DNA of 29,210 nt, from the NCBI GenBank assembly GCA_964250215.1, contig CAXUEX010000018.1, forward strand, positions 1 through 29,210, in the 5' to 3' direction. Positions 7,301 through 14,578 of this stretch are shown piece by piece. The position numbers and the translations under genes were made by a program. The notes beneath the pieces were generated by a model. That model did no database searches and had not been told where the DNA came from. It saw nothing but the letters and a program-made list of their open reading frames with translations. This DNA comes from DAIDJM01 sp964250215 (GTDB taxonomy: Bacteria; Pseudomonadota; Alphaproteobacteria; Acetobacterales; Acetobacteraceae). Position 1 is the stretch's first letter; every line of letters begins with the position of its first letter.

Positions 7301-7752
7301 TCAACGATCTTCCTGGACAGCGTCGAAGGCCGCCAGTCGAGGAACGCTGTAACTGAGACAATCCGCTCCTCCTGCATGGTCAGGAACCAGGCGTAGCTGT
7401 TTTCGTAATGGTGTCCGTTCGTTCTCATAGCGGACGCATCGAAGAGCGTGATTACGCGATCGCCATCGGCGTACAGCTCGCGCACGTGCGGCACAAGCGG
7501 CTTCGCCAGGTGCGCGTTGAACGGCTTCAGCAACTCGTCCAGGCCCGCTCGGTTGTATTGGCCGGCGGACGGTGAGGATCCCTCAATTGTCCAGGTCATG
7601 TCGGGCGCAAGAAGGTCGAACACCGTGCCCTCGCCGCGCTTCCATCGCTCGAACGCTTGCCGGACGACGGCGAGGTTTGCCGCCTCGCCTTGTTGGCTGT
7701 AATTCGCCGGCCCGACCGGGATCGCAGCGGCGGAGATGGGCGGCTTAACCAT
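7301..7752 (-). pseudogene. SnoaL-like / ketosteroid isomerase-related protein, C-terminal frameshift
   Basis: The ATG at 7752 begins a cystatin-like-fold protein: VRQAFERWKRGEG, VFDLLAPDMTWTIEG, PLVPHVRELYADGDRVITLF, HHYENSYAWF and VSVTAFLDW. Family members end shortly after this with a segment like DLAAYDDVxxRV. Here the strand at about 7335 reads GACTGG where GACCTGG would give D-L-A-A-F-D-A-V-Q-E-D-R and a TGA at 7303-7301. A one-base loss instead sends the frame on for more than 200 codons, through the SDR scrap and antisense to the membrane protein, to a stop at 6622. The main domain is nearly complete, so residual activity or a sequencing error is possible. The substrate is unknown. 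Confidence 0.6.
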
Positions 7753-7776
7753 CGACGACGTCTCCGAGTGTCGGAG

Positions 7777-8574
7777 TCAGCTATTCGACGAAATTGGCCG
7801 CAGCACTTCGGCGGACTGCTTGGCATTTTCGACCTCGGATTGGGTTCGTGCCTGCTGAATCGCCTTGCGGTTCTGCTCGCCATAGATGATGTCGCTCAGG
7901 CCCTCCATCAGCGCCTCGTAACCAGCTTTTGCGACATCGGCCGCGCTATCCTTCGGCCCCTGGGCGCCCTTCGTGTTGGTGGAGCGCGCGCGCTTGAAGA
8001 ACTCGGTTTCGGTCGCTCCCGGCAATAGCAACGTGACGGAGACGCCCGTGCCATCGCATTCGACGCGCAGCGACTGGCCAAAGCTCTGTAGCGCAGCCTT
8101 GGACGCGAAATAGACTGCCGCGAACGGCCCCGGCGTCTGCGAGGCGGTGGACGAGGTGATCAGGATGCGACCTGCGCCGCGGTCGCGCATGGCGCGTCCG
8201 ACATGCCAAATCAGTCGGATGCTTCCGAGAATATTGGTTGCGAGCACGGCCGTAGCCTCGTCGAGTTCCTCATCGAAGAACGCCTGGCCGAGCCCATGGC
8301 CGGCATTGGCGCAGAGAGTGTCCACCGGGCGCGCGAGCGCCTGGACTTTCTTGAATAGCGTGTCGACGCCCGAAGCCTGAGACAGGTCGATTTGCAGTGA
8401 CAACGCGACCTCGGCGCCGGAGGCTCTGATGGCGGCTTCGGCGCTAGCGAGCGGGCGATCAGCGGCGATGGCGAGATCATGACCCGAAATGGCAAGAATC
8501 TTGGCGAGTTCGAAGCCGATGCCGGATGAGGCACCCGTGACGAGCGCGAGCGGGCGTTGGCGGGCGTCAGGCAT
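7777..8574 (-). CDS. SDR family NAD(P)-dependent oxidoreductase
   Basis: The 265-residue classical SDR starts at the ATG at 8574-8572, where GAAGAAAAGGG provides a ribosome site; an upstream TTG at 8607 would read through that site. Motifs are TGASSGIG at 13-20, CANAG (the usual NNAG, altered at its first residue), ITSSTAS with the catalytic Ser, and VYFASK with Tyr and Lys. The C-terminal part is acidic/polar (TQSEVENAKQSAEV). It is cytoplasmic and NADP-linked by fold; the substrate is unknown. It is cotranscribable with the SnoaL-like gene downstream (24 bases), and another SDR lies upstream on the same strand 158 bases away. Confidence 0.88.
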   Translation of the reverse strand: MPDARQRPLALVTGASSGIGFELAKILAISGHDLAIAADRPLASAEAAIRASGAEVALSLQIDLSQASGVDTLFKKVQALARPVDTLCANAGHGLGQAFFDEELDEATAVLATNILGSIRLIWHVGRAMRDRGAGRILITSSTASQTPGPFAAVYFASKAALQSFGQSLRVECDGTGVSVTLLLPGATETEFFKRARSTNTKGAQGPKDSAADVAKAGYEALMEGLSDIIYGEQNRKAIQQARTQSEVENAKQSAEVLRPISSNS

Positions 8575-8732
8575 GTCATGGCCCTTTTCTTCCGGGATTT
8601 GAAACAAAGGCTCATCCGCTCACCAGGCGGGCGGACGAGAAACGGCTCAATGTGGCCCGCGTAGGTCACATCGATGTCGGCGTGATCAGAAAGGATTTGG
8701 GCAGCATAGCGTTGGGCATCTCGGGTTCCAGG

Positions 8733-9488
8733 TCAGATCGCGGTGTAGCCGCCATCGGCCATCACCAGCGCGCCGGTTATGAAACTGGATGCGGGCGAGG
8801 CAAGAAAGGCGATCACCTCGGCGATCTCCGACGCTTGCGCGACGCGGCCGATCGGGTGCGCATCAGCATAGCCGGCGAGCGTCCCGCGGCTATCCTCGAC
8901 GCCGGTGCTCTGAAGAATGTCGGTCTCGACCACCCCGGGCGCGACCGCATTGGCGCGGATGCCTTGCGCGCCATACTCTGCGGCGATGACCCTGACGAGC
9001 TGAGTAATCGCGCCCTTGGAGGCCGCATAGGCCGACATCTCCTTCATGGCGACCGAGGCCACGACCGACACGACCGAGACGATCGCGCCGCCGCCATTGG
9101 CCGCCATCACCCGAACGGCCTCACGTGCATGCACGAAGCTGCCGCGCGCGTTGGTGGCGAGGACCGCGTCCCACTCTTCCACGGTCGTCTCGAGCAGAGG
9201 CTTGTTGAGCGTCCGCCCGGCATTGCTGACCAGGATGTCGAGCCGCCCGAAGCGCTCGGTTGCCAGCGCCGTCGTCCGTTTCGCGACCTCCTCGTCGGCG
9301 ACGTCGCCGACGATCGTCGCGATATCTCCGCCCTCCAGCTCGCGGACCGACTCCAACAGATCGCTGGCGACGATCAGGGCGCCACGGGCACGCAACAAGT
9401 CAACCGCAGCCCGACCGATACCGCGCGCCGCGCCAGTGACGACCGCGACATTGCCTTCAAAATTCCAGTTGTCCGGCATCTGTTTCAT
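8733..9488 (-). CDS. SDR family oxidoreductase (FabG-like), divergent from a LysR remnant
   Basis: The 251-residue protein starts at the ATG at 9488-9486 (MKQMPDNWNFEGNVAVVTGA). Motifs are complete: TGAARGIG, SNAG, the catalytic Ser in the VSVVSVVAS segment, YAASK, and the FabG-like tail SSFITGALVMADGGYTAI. The start is supported by the paralogous copy at 10811, which begins at the same place with GTG and has the same 83-base spacing to a divergent LysR start. No strong ribosome site is seen. Reduction or oxidation of a hydroxyl/keto substrate is expected; the substrate is unknown. It is the intact SDR half of a duplicated divergent SDR/LysR module. Confidence 0.9.
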   Translation of the reverse strand: MKQMPDNWNFEGNVAVVTGAARGIGRAAVDLLRARGALIVASDLLESVRELEGGDIATIVGDVADEEVAKRTTALATERFGRLDILVSNAGRTLNKPLLETTVEEWDAVLATNARGSFVHAREAVRVMAANGGGAIVSVVSVVASVAMKEMSAYAASKGAITQLVRVIAAEYGAQGIRANAVAPGVVETDILQSTGVEDSRGTLAGYADAHPIGRVAQASEIAEVIAFLASPASSFITGALVMADGGYTAI

Positions 9489-9700
9489 GTGCGCTAAACG
9501 GAGGATGGGTTGAACGGTTGGCGCGGGATAGTGGGGGGATTCCTTCAAGCCATTGTAAGCCGATCTTCACAATGCTTTCCGGCGTTGTTCTCGCGCCCAC
9601 CGACTACTCCTCACGGCGCGCCTTCCATGCCGCCGCCGAGGCGCTCAGCTTTTCGCGTGCGGCCGGAGTGCTCAGGTCTTTCGGTGTCGGCGTGTTGCTC
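9280..9700 (+). repeat. copy 1 of a duplicated divergent SDR/LysR module
   Basis: The SDR 5' end (9280-9488, minus), an 83-base spacer (9489-9571) and a LysR 5' end (9572-9700, plus) are repeated in the same orientation at 10600-11015. In a ~75-base part spanning the LysR start I count about seven differences. In this copy the SDR is intact and the LysR is cut off. See the second copy and the findings. Confidence 0.85.
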
Positions 9701-9730
9701 CGAAGGCGCCGGGACTTCAAATGTGTTTAG
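9572..9730 (+). pseudogene. LysR-type regulator, N-terminal remnant
   Basis: The ATG at 9572 reads MLSGVVLAPTDYSSRRAF, then AAAEALSFSRAAGVL, nearly the same as the first 40 residues of the intact LysR at 10895. After that the frame departs into RSFGVGVLLRRRRDFKCV and stops at 9730. The recognition helix is only partly present and the whole effector domain is missing. It is divergent from the intact SDR with an 83-base spacer, exactly as in the second copy. Its 3' side runs into the opposite-strand end of a decayed carboxymuconolactone-decarboxylase-like gene at about 9700, which marks the junction. Confidence 0.8.
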
Positions 9731-10086
9731 GAGAACCGAGGTCGCGAGGTAAATGCCAATCAGATTTACCGCGTCGGCGACACCCTGGATGCCAAGTGCA
9801 TCAACCGCTGCGCTGTAGTGACGGTCGCCGACCGACCGCGTTTCAACCAATTCCTTCGTGAAGCGGTAGGCGGCAGCTGCCTCCAGCGACAATCCGCCCG
9901 GCTCGTGTCCGGCGGTGATGGACTGGATCGTCACCTCGGAGAGACCCGCCTGCCGGCCGATCGTGCGTGCGCATAGATTTCGTAAGCTGAATGCCAAACT
10001 GCTCCGACGGTGAGGACAACGATTTGACGGACGTCGGCGGTGAGCGACGTGTTTGCCGCGTCGGCGTCCACCCATGCGTTGTTCAT
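9700..10086 (-). pseudogene. carboxymuconolactone decarboxylase-like gene, frame-shifted and cut at the 3' end
   Basis: Two minus frames together give one AhpD/CMD-type protein. The upstream frame reads TADVRQIVVLTVGAVWHSAY then EIYAHAR; from about 9970 the next frame continues RTIGRQAGLSEVTIQSITAG, RFTKELVETRSVGDRHYSAAV, and ends VLLNTFEVPAPS. A shift of one base in the CACGCACGATCGG stretch joins them. The ATG at 10086 is the likeliest remaining start, but an N-terminal part seems missing. After TFEVP the frame runs antisense through the LysR remnant, so the natural stop is gone. Family members are decarboxylases, isomerases or AhpD-like peroxidases; this copy is probably inactive. Confidence 0.65.
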
Positions 10087-10188
10087 CGAGCAAAGGGAAG
10101 GTGCATGAGGTGCGCAGGGCAGCTCGGCCGCGTTTGTTTCACGTTCGGCTGACCACACAGCGCATGCCATACGAGAGTAGCTCATCCA

Positions 10189-10566
10189 TCACGCCGTTCG
10201 ATGGGCGAACACCTCTTTTGCGGCAAACAATCCATTGAGTGCTGCCGGAAATCCGGCATAGACCGCCATCTGCATGACAATCTCCACGATCTCCTGACGA
10301 CTCAGGCCAACGTTCAGACCAGCCTCGATGTGGACCTTCAGCTGGGCTGTGGCGTTACCCATCGCCGTGAGTGCGGCAATCGTTGCGATTTCTCGGCTGC
10401 GAACATCGAGACCTCGACGCGAGTAGATATCGCCGAACGGGAATTCAATGAGGTAGCGAGCAAAGTCTGGGGCGATATCCGCCAAAGCGTCGATCACATC
10501 CTGTCCGGCATGCCCGTCGATCTCAGATAGTGCCCGCAACCCCCTCTCGTATCGCGTCTCCGTCAT
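10189..10566 (-). CDS. carboxymuconolactone decarboxylase family protein
   Basis: The 125-residue protein starts at the ATG at 10566-10564 and matches the PcaC-type family over its whole length: RYERGLRALSEIDG, the FPFGDIYSRRGLDVRSREIA segment typical of gamma-carboxymuconolactone decarboxylases, then TAMGNATAQLKVHIEAGLNV and QMAVYAGFPAALNGLFAAKE. The family decarboxylates gamma-carboxymuconolactone in the protocatechuate branch, but many paralogues beside SDR genes have other, undefined roles. No protocatechuate genes are nearby, so I do not assign pcaC. An SDR remnant lies upstream and the frame-shifted second CMD-like gene begins about 100 bases downstream on the same strand. Confidence 0.9.
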   Translation of the reverse strand: MTETRYERGLRALSEIDGHAGQDVIDALADIAPDFARYLIEFPFGDIYSRRGLDVRSREIATIAALTAMGNATAQLKVHIEAGLNVGLSRQEIVEIVMQMAVYAGFPAALNGLFAAKEVFAHRTA

Positions 10567-10599
10567 GGATCTCTTGCCTTCGGCTGAGGTCGGCTAGGC

Positions 10600-10811
10600 C
10601 GGCGATCTTGCGATGTCCTCGCTCGCAACGTTGCCGACGAGTGTAGCGATACCCCACGCTTCGCAGCTCACGCACGGTCTCGGACAGATCGCTGGCGATC
10701 ATCACGCGCACCGCGGGCACGCACCGAGTGGAGCGCAGCTCGACCGCAACCGCGCGCGGTGACGGCGCCGACCTTGCCTTCCAAATTCCAGTTGTCCCGG
10801 GTCTGCTTCAC
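10600..10811 (-). pseudogene. SDR N-terminal remnant
   Basis: A GTG at 10811-10809 begins VKQTRDNWNLEGKVGAVTA, parallel to the start of the intact SDR at 9488. The glycine motif is damaged (RGCGRAAL in place of ARGIGRAAV). A frameshift follows RARGA; the next frame carries IASDLSETVREL, and a further shift restores GIATLVGNVASEDIA. Nothing SDR-like follows below about 10600, where the intact CMD gene's upstream sequence begins. It is non-functional, and it is the mirror of the LysR remnant in copy 1. Confidence 0.75.
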
Positions 10812-11015
10812 CTACGCTAAACGGAGGACGGGTTGAAGGGTTGGCCCGGGATAATGTCCGGATTCCTTCAAGCAATTGTAAGCTGATCTTCATAATGCTA
10901 TCCGGCGTCATGCTCGCGCCCACCGACTACTCCTCGCTGCGCGCCTTTCTTGCCGTCGCCGAGGCGCTCAGCTTCTCGCGTGCGGCGGGCGTGCTCGGTG
11001 TCTCTGCGTCGGCGT
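10600..11015 (+). repeat. copy 2 of the duplicated divergent SDR/LysR module
   Basis: This is the counterpart of 9280-9700 in the same orientation: SDR 5' end (10811-10600, minus), an 83-base spacer (10812-10894) and a LysR 5' end (10895 onward, plus). Here the SDR is decayed and the LysR is complete, the reverse of copy 1. Identity is highest around the spacer and LysR start. Confidence 0.85.
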
Positions 11016-11812
11016 TGAGCCAAATGGTACGCGGACTGGAGGAGCGCGTGGGGGCGCGACTGCTCCACCGAACCACGCGCAACGTTTCTCTGACGGAGGC
11101 GGGACAAGCGCTCTTCGACCGTGCGCATCCGATGCTGGAAGAACTGACGGAAGCCTTTGCGGCCGTCCGCCAGAGCGGTGGTCGTCTTGCCGGCACTGCG
11201 CGCATCCACGCCTTCCGATTGGCTGCCGAACTGTTCCTAACCCCGATACTCCCCACTTTCACGGCGGCGCATCCCGATATCGTCCTCGACATCGCTTACG
11301 ACGATACCGTCGTGGACCTTGTGGCAGACGGCTTCGACATCGGGATCCGGTTGGGAGAGGTCATCGCGCGCGATATGGTTGCTGTCCGCCTCGGCCCCGA
11401 TCTGCGGCAGGTCGCGATCGCCTCACCCACGTATCTTGCCGAGCATGGTTGTCCCGTGACACCCGATGACCTGCTCGACCACCGGTGCATTCGCTGGCGG
11501 TGGCCAGGGCACCGGTCTCCCTACAAGTGGGAGTTCCACAACGACGGCCGCACCTTCGAAGTCGCCGTTAAGGGATCGCTGATCGTTGACAGTATCCCGG
11601 CTGCGATCCGCGCGGCGGCCGACGGGGTCGGCATCGCCTTTGCGGCGGAGCAGGCGATCGCAGCCTACTCGCCGCAGAACAGCGTCAAAACACTTCTGGA
11701 GAGTTGGACCGCACCCTTCCCCGGCTTCCATCTCTGCTATCCGAGCAACCGGCATATCGCGCCAGCGGTTCGTTGTATTATCGACGCAATAAGAGCCTAC
11801 TCAAGCGGATGA
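10895..11812 (+). CDS. LysR family transcriptional regulator
   Basis: The 305-residue regulator starts at the ATG at 10895. It has an N-terminal winged helix-turn-helix (RAFLAVAEALSFSRAAGVLG, SASALSQMVRGLEERVGARL, then LHRTTRNVSLTEAG) and a type-2 periplasmic-binding-like effector domain from about 90 on (FDIGIRLGE, VAIASPTYLAEHG, RCIRWRWPGH). The frame is open upstream to 10841, but the remnant copy conserves the ATG context and the TTG upstream has no ribosome site. The divergent SDR is only a remnant, so its original target may now be the intact SDR at 9488, whose promoter spacer is nearly identical. Members of this subgroup often activate divergent SDR or oxidoreductase genes. Confidence 0.92.
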   Translation: MLSGVMLAPTDYSSLRAFLAVAEALSFSRAAGVLGVSASALSQMVRGLEERVGARLLHRTTRNVSLTEAGQALFDRAHPMLEELTEAFAAVRQSGGRLAGTARIHAFRLAAELFLTPILPTFTAAHPDIVLDIAYDDTVVDLVADGFDIGIRLGEVIARDMVAVRLGPDLRQVAIASPTYLAEHGCPVTPDDLLDHRCIRWRWPGHRSPYKWEFHNDGRTFEVAVKGSLIVDSIPAAIRAAADGVGIAFAAEQAIAAYSPQNSVKTLLESWTAPFPGFHLCYPSNRHIAPAVRCIIDAIRAYSSG

Positions 11813-11843
11813 GTGCCATGCGAACACGCCGCGCGCCGTTCGT

Positions 11844-12671
11844 TCATTCCTGGAGAATAGACCTGACCCGATCCGCGTCGGCCGGGGTCGCTGGCGTGAA
11901 GGTCATCAATGTAAGGCTTGGTTGGCCATCGACGGCAAACGCCGAGTAGTCCAGGGCGAGCGGACCTCGCGTGGGATGGTTGAAGTGCTTGGTGCTGTCT
12001 TCCTGAGAAATGCGAACGTCGTTGTCGTGCCACATCGCCTTGAATTCAGGGCTGACGCGGCAGAGGTCCATCACCAGTTTTTCAGCTCGTTTTGAAGCGC
12101 CAGCCCTTGCCGTGTCCGCCCTGAAAACGGCCACAACAAAGCGTGCATTGGCCTCCCAATCGGGGTAGGCGTCCCGTATGCGGGGATCCATGAAGAGAAG
12201 GCGCAGCGCATTGCGCTGCTCTGGTGGGATCGCGCCGTAGTCGGTCAGCACGGCAGAAGCGGCACGGTTCCAGGCGACAACGTCCCAGATGTTGTTCTTC
12301 ACGACGGCCGGGCAGAACGCCAGCGCGTCGAGCACGGCTTGCAGACGCGGGCTGATGCGCTCCGCAGCCTCGTAACGAACCTCCGGCGGCCGACGTTGCG
12401 CGAGCAGATAAAGATGCTCACGCTCGGCGACAGACAAGGCCAGCGCGCGGGCGAGACGGTCGAGCACGTCAGGCGACGGCGCGCCGCCTCTTCCCTGCTC
12501 CAGCCACGTGTACCAGGTCGCGCTGACATTCGCCCGCTGCGCCACCTCCTCCCGCCGCAGTCCGGGCGTGCGCCGGCGCGTGTGAGGCAGGCCCAGGGCC
12601 GCGGCATCCAGCCGTGCGCGCCGGTCCCGGAGATAGACCCCAAGCAGGTTATCCTCGCTGGCGAGCGGCAT
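11844..12671 (-). CDS. XRE-type helix-turn-helix regulator with MmyB-like ligand-binding domain
   Basis: The 275-residue protein starts at the ATG at 12671-12669, with TAGGA about 7 bases upstream; an ATG six codons earlier is less well placed. The HTH is at about 35-60 (RRRTPGLRREEVAQRANVSA, WYTWLEQGRG). The rest is the MmyB-like domain: VVKNNIWDVVAWNRAA, RNALRLLFMDPRIRD and HFNHPTRGPLALDYSAF, the last being typical of its C-terminal part. Such regulators, many from Actinobacteria and Proteobacteria, usually repress a divergent SDR gene. Here an SDR operon starts 109 bases away in the opposite direction with a perfect inverted repeat between them. It converges with the LysR gene. Confidence 0.9.
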   Translation of the reverse strand: MPLASEDNLLGVYLRDRRARLDAAALGLPHTRRRTPGLRREEVAQRANVSATWYTWLEQGRGGAPSPDVLDRLARALALSVAEREHLYLLAQRRPPEVRYEAAERISPRLQAVLDALAFCPAVVKNNIWDVVAWNRAASAVLTDYGAIPPEQRNALRLLFMDPRIRDAYPDWEANARFVVAVFRADTARAGASKRAEKLVMDLCRVSPEFKAMWHDNDVRISQEDSTKHFNHPTRGPLALDYSAFAVDGQPSLTLMTFTPATPADADRVRSILQE

Positions 12672-12697
12672 GGCTGATCCTATTAGCATTTATACTG

Positions 12698-12718
12698 GTT
12701 AAACTTCACTACTTTAAC
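12698..12718. promoter_or_regulatory. inverted repeat in the divergent XRE/SDR promoter region, candidate operator
   Basis: The arms GTTAAA (12698-12703) and TTTAAC (12713-12718) are perfect reverse complements separated by 9 bases, centred in the 109-base AT-richer gap between the XRE regulator and the SDR operon. The sequence is unlike the GC-rich surroundings and contains the only plausible -10-like AT stretches. Autoregulation and control of the SDR operon by the XRE protein is the simplest inference. Confidence 0.5.
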
Positions 12719-12780
12719 ATTGTAAGTCAGCGTCCGAGATAGGTCGAGAGGAAACCATCACGGTCTGGAGGGGACGCGAT

Positions 12781-13680
12781 ATGCGTGTTTTCGTTACCGG
12801 TGCTACAGGTTTTGTCGGATCCGAGATTGTCCGGGAACTCCTTCGAACAGGCCATCAGGTGCTTGGATTGGCGCGCTCCAACGCGGCCGCCCAGGCGCTC
12901 ATCGCCGCGGGCGCCGAAGTTCACCGCGGTGACCTTGAGGACGTCGCATCCCTGCGCAGCGGCGCCGCCTCCGCCGAAGCCGTCATTCACACCGCCTTCA
13001 TCCACGACTTCGCAAGGTTCAAGGAAGTCTGCGACGTCGAGCGTCGTGCGATCGAGGCCCTCGGCGCCGCCCTTGCCGGGTCGCAGCGACCCTTGCTCAT
13101 CACATCGGGAACGGCGCTGGTGGCGCCGGGCCGCATCGCGACCGAAACAGACGTGTCAATCTTCACCCCTGAGGACTTCCCCCGGGTTGCGACCGAGCAG
13201 GCGGCCCTCTTGTTGTCTGAGCAGGGCCTGCGCGTGTCGCTGGTCCGCCTTTCGCCATCCGTCCACGGTGAGGGCGACCACGGCTTCGTGCCGACCCTCA
13301 TCCAGATCGCTCGCGACAAGGGCGTGTCCGCCTATGTGGGCGGGGGAGCCAACCAGTGGACCGCCGTGCACGTGCTCGACGCGGCGCATCTCTACAGACT
13401 CGCACTCGAGCATGGTTCCGCGGGCGCCAAATATCACGCCGTCGGCGAACAGGGAATCGCCTTCCGCGACATCGCCGAAATCATCGGAAGGCGGCTGAAC
13501 GTCCCCGTCTTTGCCAAATCCCCGGAGGAAGCGGCTGAACACATCGGCTGGTTCGCGCAATTTGCCCAGCTCCACTGCCCCGCTTCCAGCAAGCTTACTC
13601 AGGAACGGCTGGGCTGGACGGCGACGCAGCCCCGACTTCTGGCCGAACTTGAACGCTCGAACAGTTATTTCAAATCGTGA
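12781..13680 (+). CDS. extended SDR / NAD-dependent epimerase-like oxidoreductase
   Basis: The 299-residue protein starts at the ATG at 12781 behind GGAGGGG. It has the glycine motif TGATGFVG at 6-13, a GDLEDVASL segment, AVIHTAFIHDF, the TSGTALV strand and a C-terminal substrate domain (AKYHAVGEQGIAFRDIAEII). A classical YxxxK is not evident: the corresponding region reads TEQAALLLSEQ, as in atypical 'NAD-dependent epimerase/dehydratase' paralogues commonly found beside XRE or TetR regulators. It is the first gene of a plus-strand SDR operon and divergent from the XRE regulator. The substrate is unknown. Confidence 0.88.
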   Translation: MRVFVTGATGFVGSEIVRELLRTGHQVLGLARSNAAAQALIAAGAEVHRGDLEDVASLRSGAASAEAVIHTAFIHDFARFKEVCDVERRAIEALGAALAGSQRPLLITSGTALVAPGRIATETDVSIFTPEDFPRVATEQAALLLSEQGLRVSLVRLSPSVHGEGDHGFVPTLIQIARDKGVSAYVGGGANQWTAVHVLDAAHLYRLALEHGSAGAKYHAVGEQGIAFRDIAEIIGRRLNVPVFAKSPEEAAEHIGWFAQFAQLHCPASSKLTQERLGWTATQPRLLAELERSNSYFKS

Positions 13681-13771
13681 ACTGCCGTTCGCCCGCACCG
13701 TTTCGGCCGTTGGCGTGCGGAAGCGAAGGAACCCTGTCGTCGCAAGGAAACCGAAGAGGAGAGAGCCTCAC

Positions 13772-14578
13772 ATGAAACTCACGAACAGGACGATACTGAT
13801 TACCGGTGGCACAAGCGGCATGGGCCTTGAGCTGGCCAGGCAGCTTCTCGAACGTGGCCGCCAGAACACCGTCATCGTCACTGGCAGAAGCGATGAGAAA
13901 CTTGCAGACGCGAAACGCGCGCTTCCCGGCGTGCACACGTTCAAAAGCGACGTCGGCGACGCCGCTGCGATCGCTTTGCTGCGACAGGACGTGATCGCGC
14001 GGTTTCCGGCGCTGGACACGCTCATCAACAATGCCGGGATCATGCGCGTGCAGAAATTCAACCAAGATCAGGAGATGGAGGACATCACCCGTGAAATCGA
14101 GGTATGCTTCATCGGGCCGGTCCGAATGGTGCAGCAGTTCATGCCGCATCTCAAAACCCGAAAGGGCGCGCTGCTTGTCAACGTCTCCTCAGGGGCCGCC
14201 CTGATCCCGTTTCCGATATCGCCGGTCTACAGCGCCGCGAAGGCAGCCGTTCACTCCTTCACCGAATCGCTCCGCGTGCAACTGAAGTTCACCGGCGTCA
14301 CGGTCGTGGAGTTGATCCCGCCGGGTGTGGAAACGCCGCTCTTCAGAAATGACGAGTTCACCAAGGAGATGAAAGTGCCGAACGGCATGGACGCGAATGT
14401 CTTCGCCCGAAAAGCCGTTGCGGGCATCGAAGCCGGCAAGCTCGAAATTCGGCCAGGTCTTGCCAACGTGCTGAAGATCATGAGCCGGATGGCGCCGGGT
14501 TTCATGCTCAATCAGATGGGTAAGATGACCCCGGCATTCGGCGCCAAGTCGTCACCGGCAGGAGCGTTGCAACAATGA
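13772..14578 (+). CDS. SDR family oxidoreductase, DltE-like
   Basis: The 268-residue protein starts at the ATG at 13772, preceded by AGAGGAGAGAG. The frame is open far upstream through the end of the previous gene, but only this start has a ribosome site and gives the usual N-terminus MKLTNRTILITGGTSGMGLE. It has TGGTSGMG, INNAGIM, VNVSSGAA with the catalytic Ser, and YSAAKAAVHSF with Tyr and Lys. This resembles the DltE-type SDR group. Its stop overlaps the start of the next SDR (ATGA), indicating translational coupling. The substrate is unknown. Confidence 0.9.
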   Translation: MKLTNRTILITGGTSGMGLELARQLLERGRQNTVIVTGRSDEKLADAKRALPGVHTFKSDVGDAAAIALLRQDVIARFPALDTLINNAGIMRVQKFNQDQEMEDITREIEVCFIGPVRMVQQFMPHLKTRKGALLVNVSSGAALIPFPISPVYSAAKAAVHSFTESLRVQLKFTGVTVVELIPPGVETPLFRNDEFTKEMKVPNGMDANVFARKAVAGIEAGKLEIRPGLANVLKIMSRMAPGFMLNQMGKMTPAFGAKSSPAGALQQ

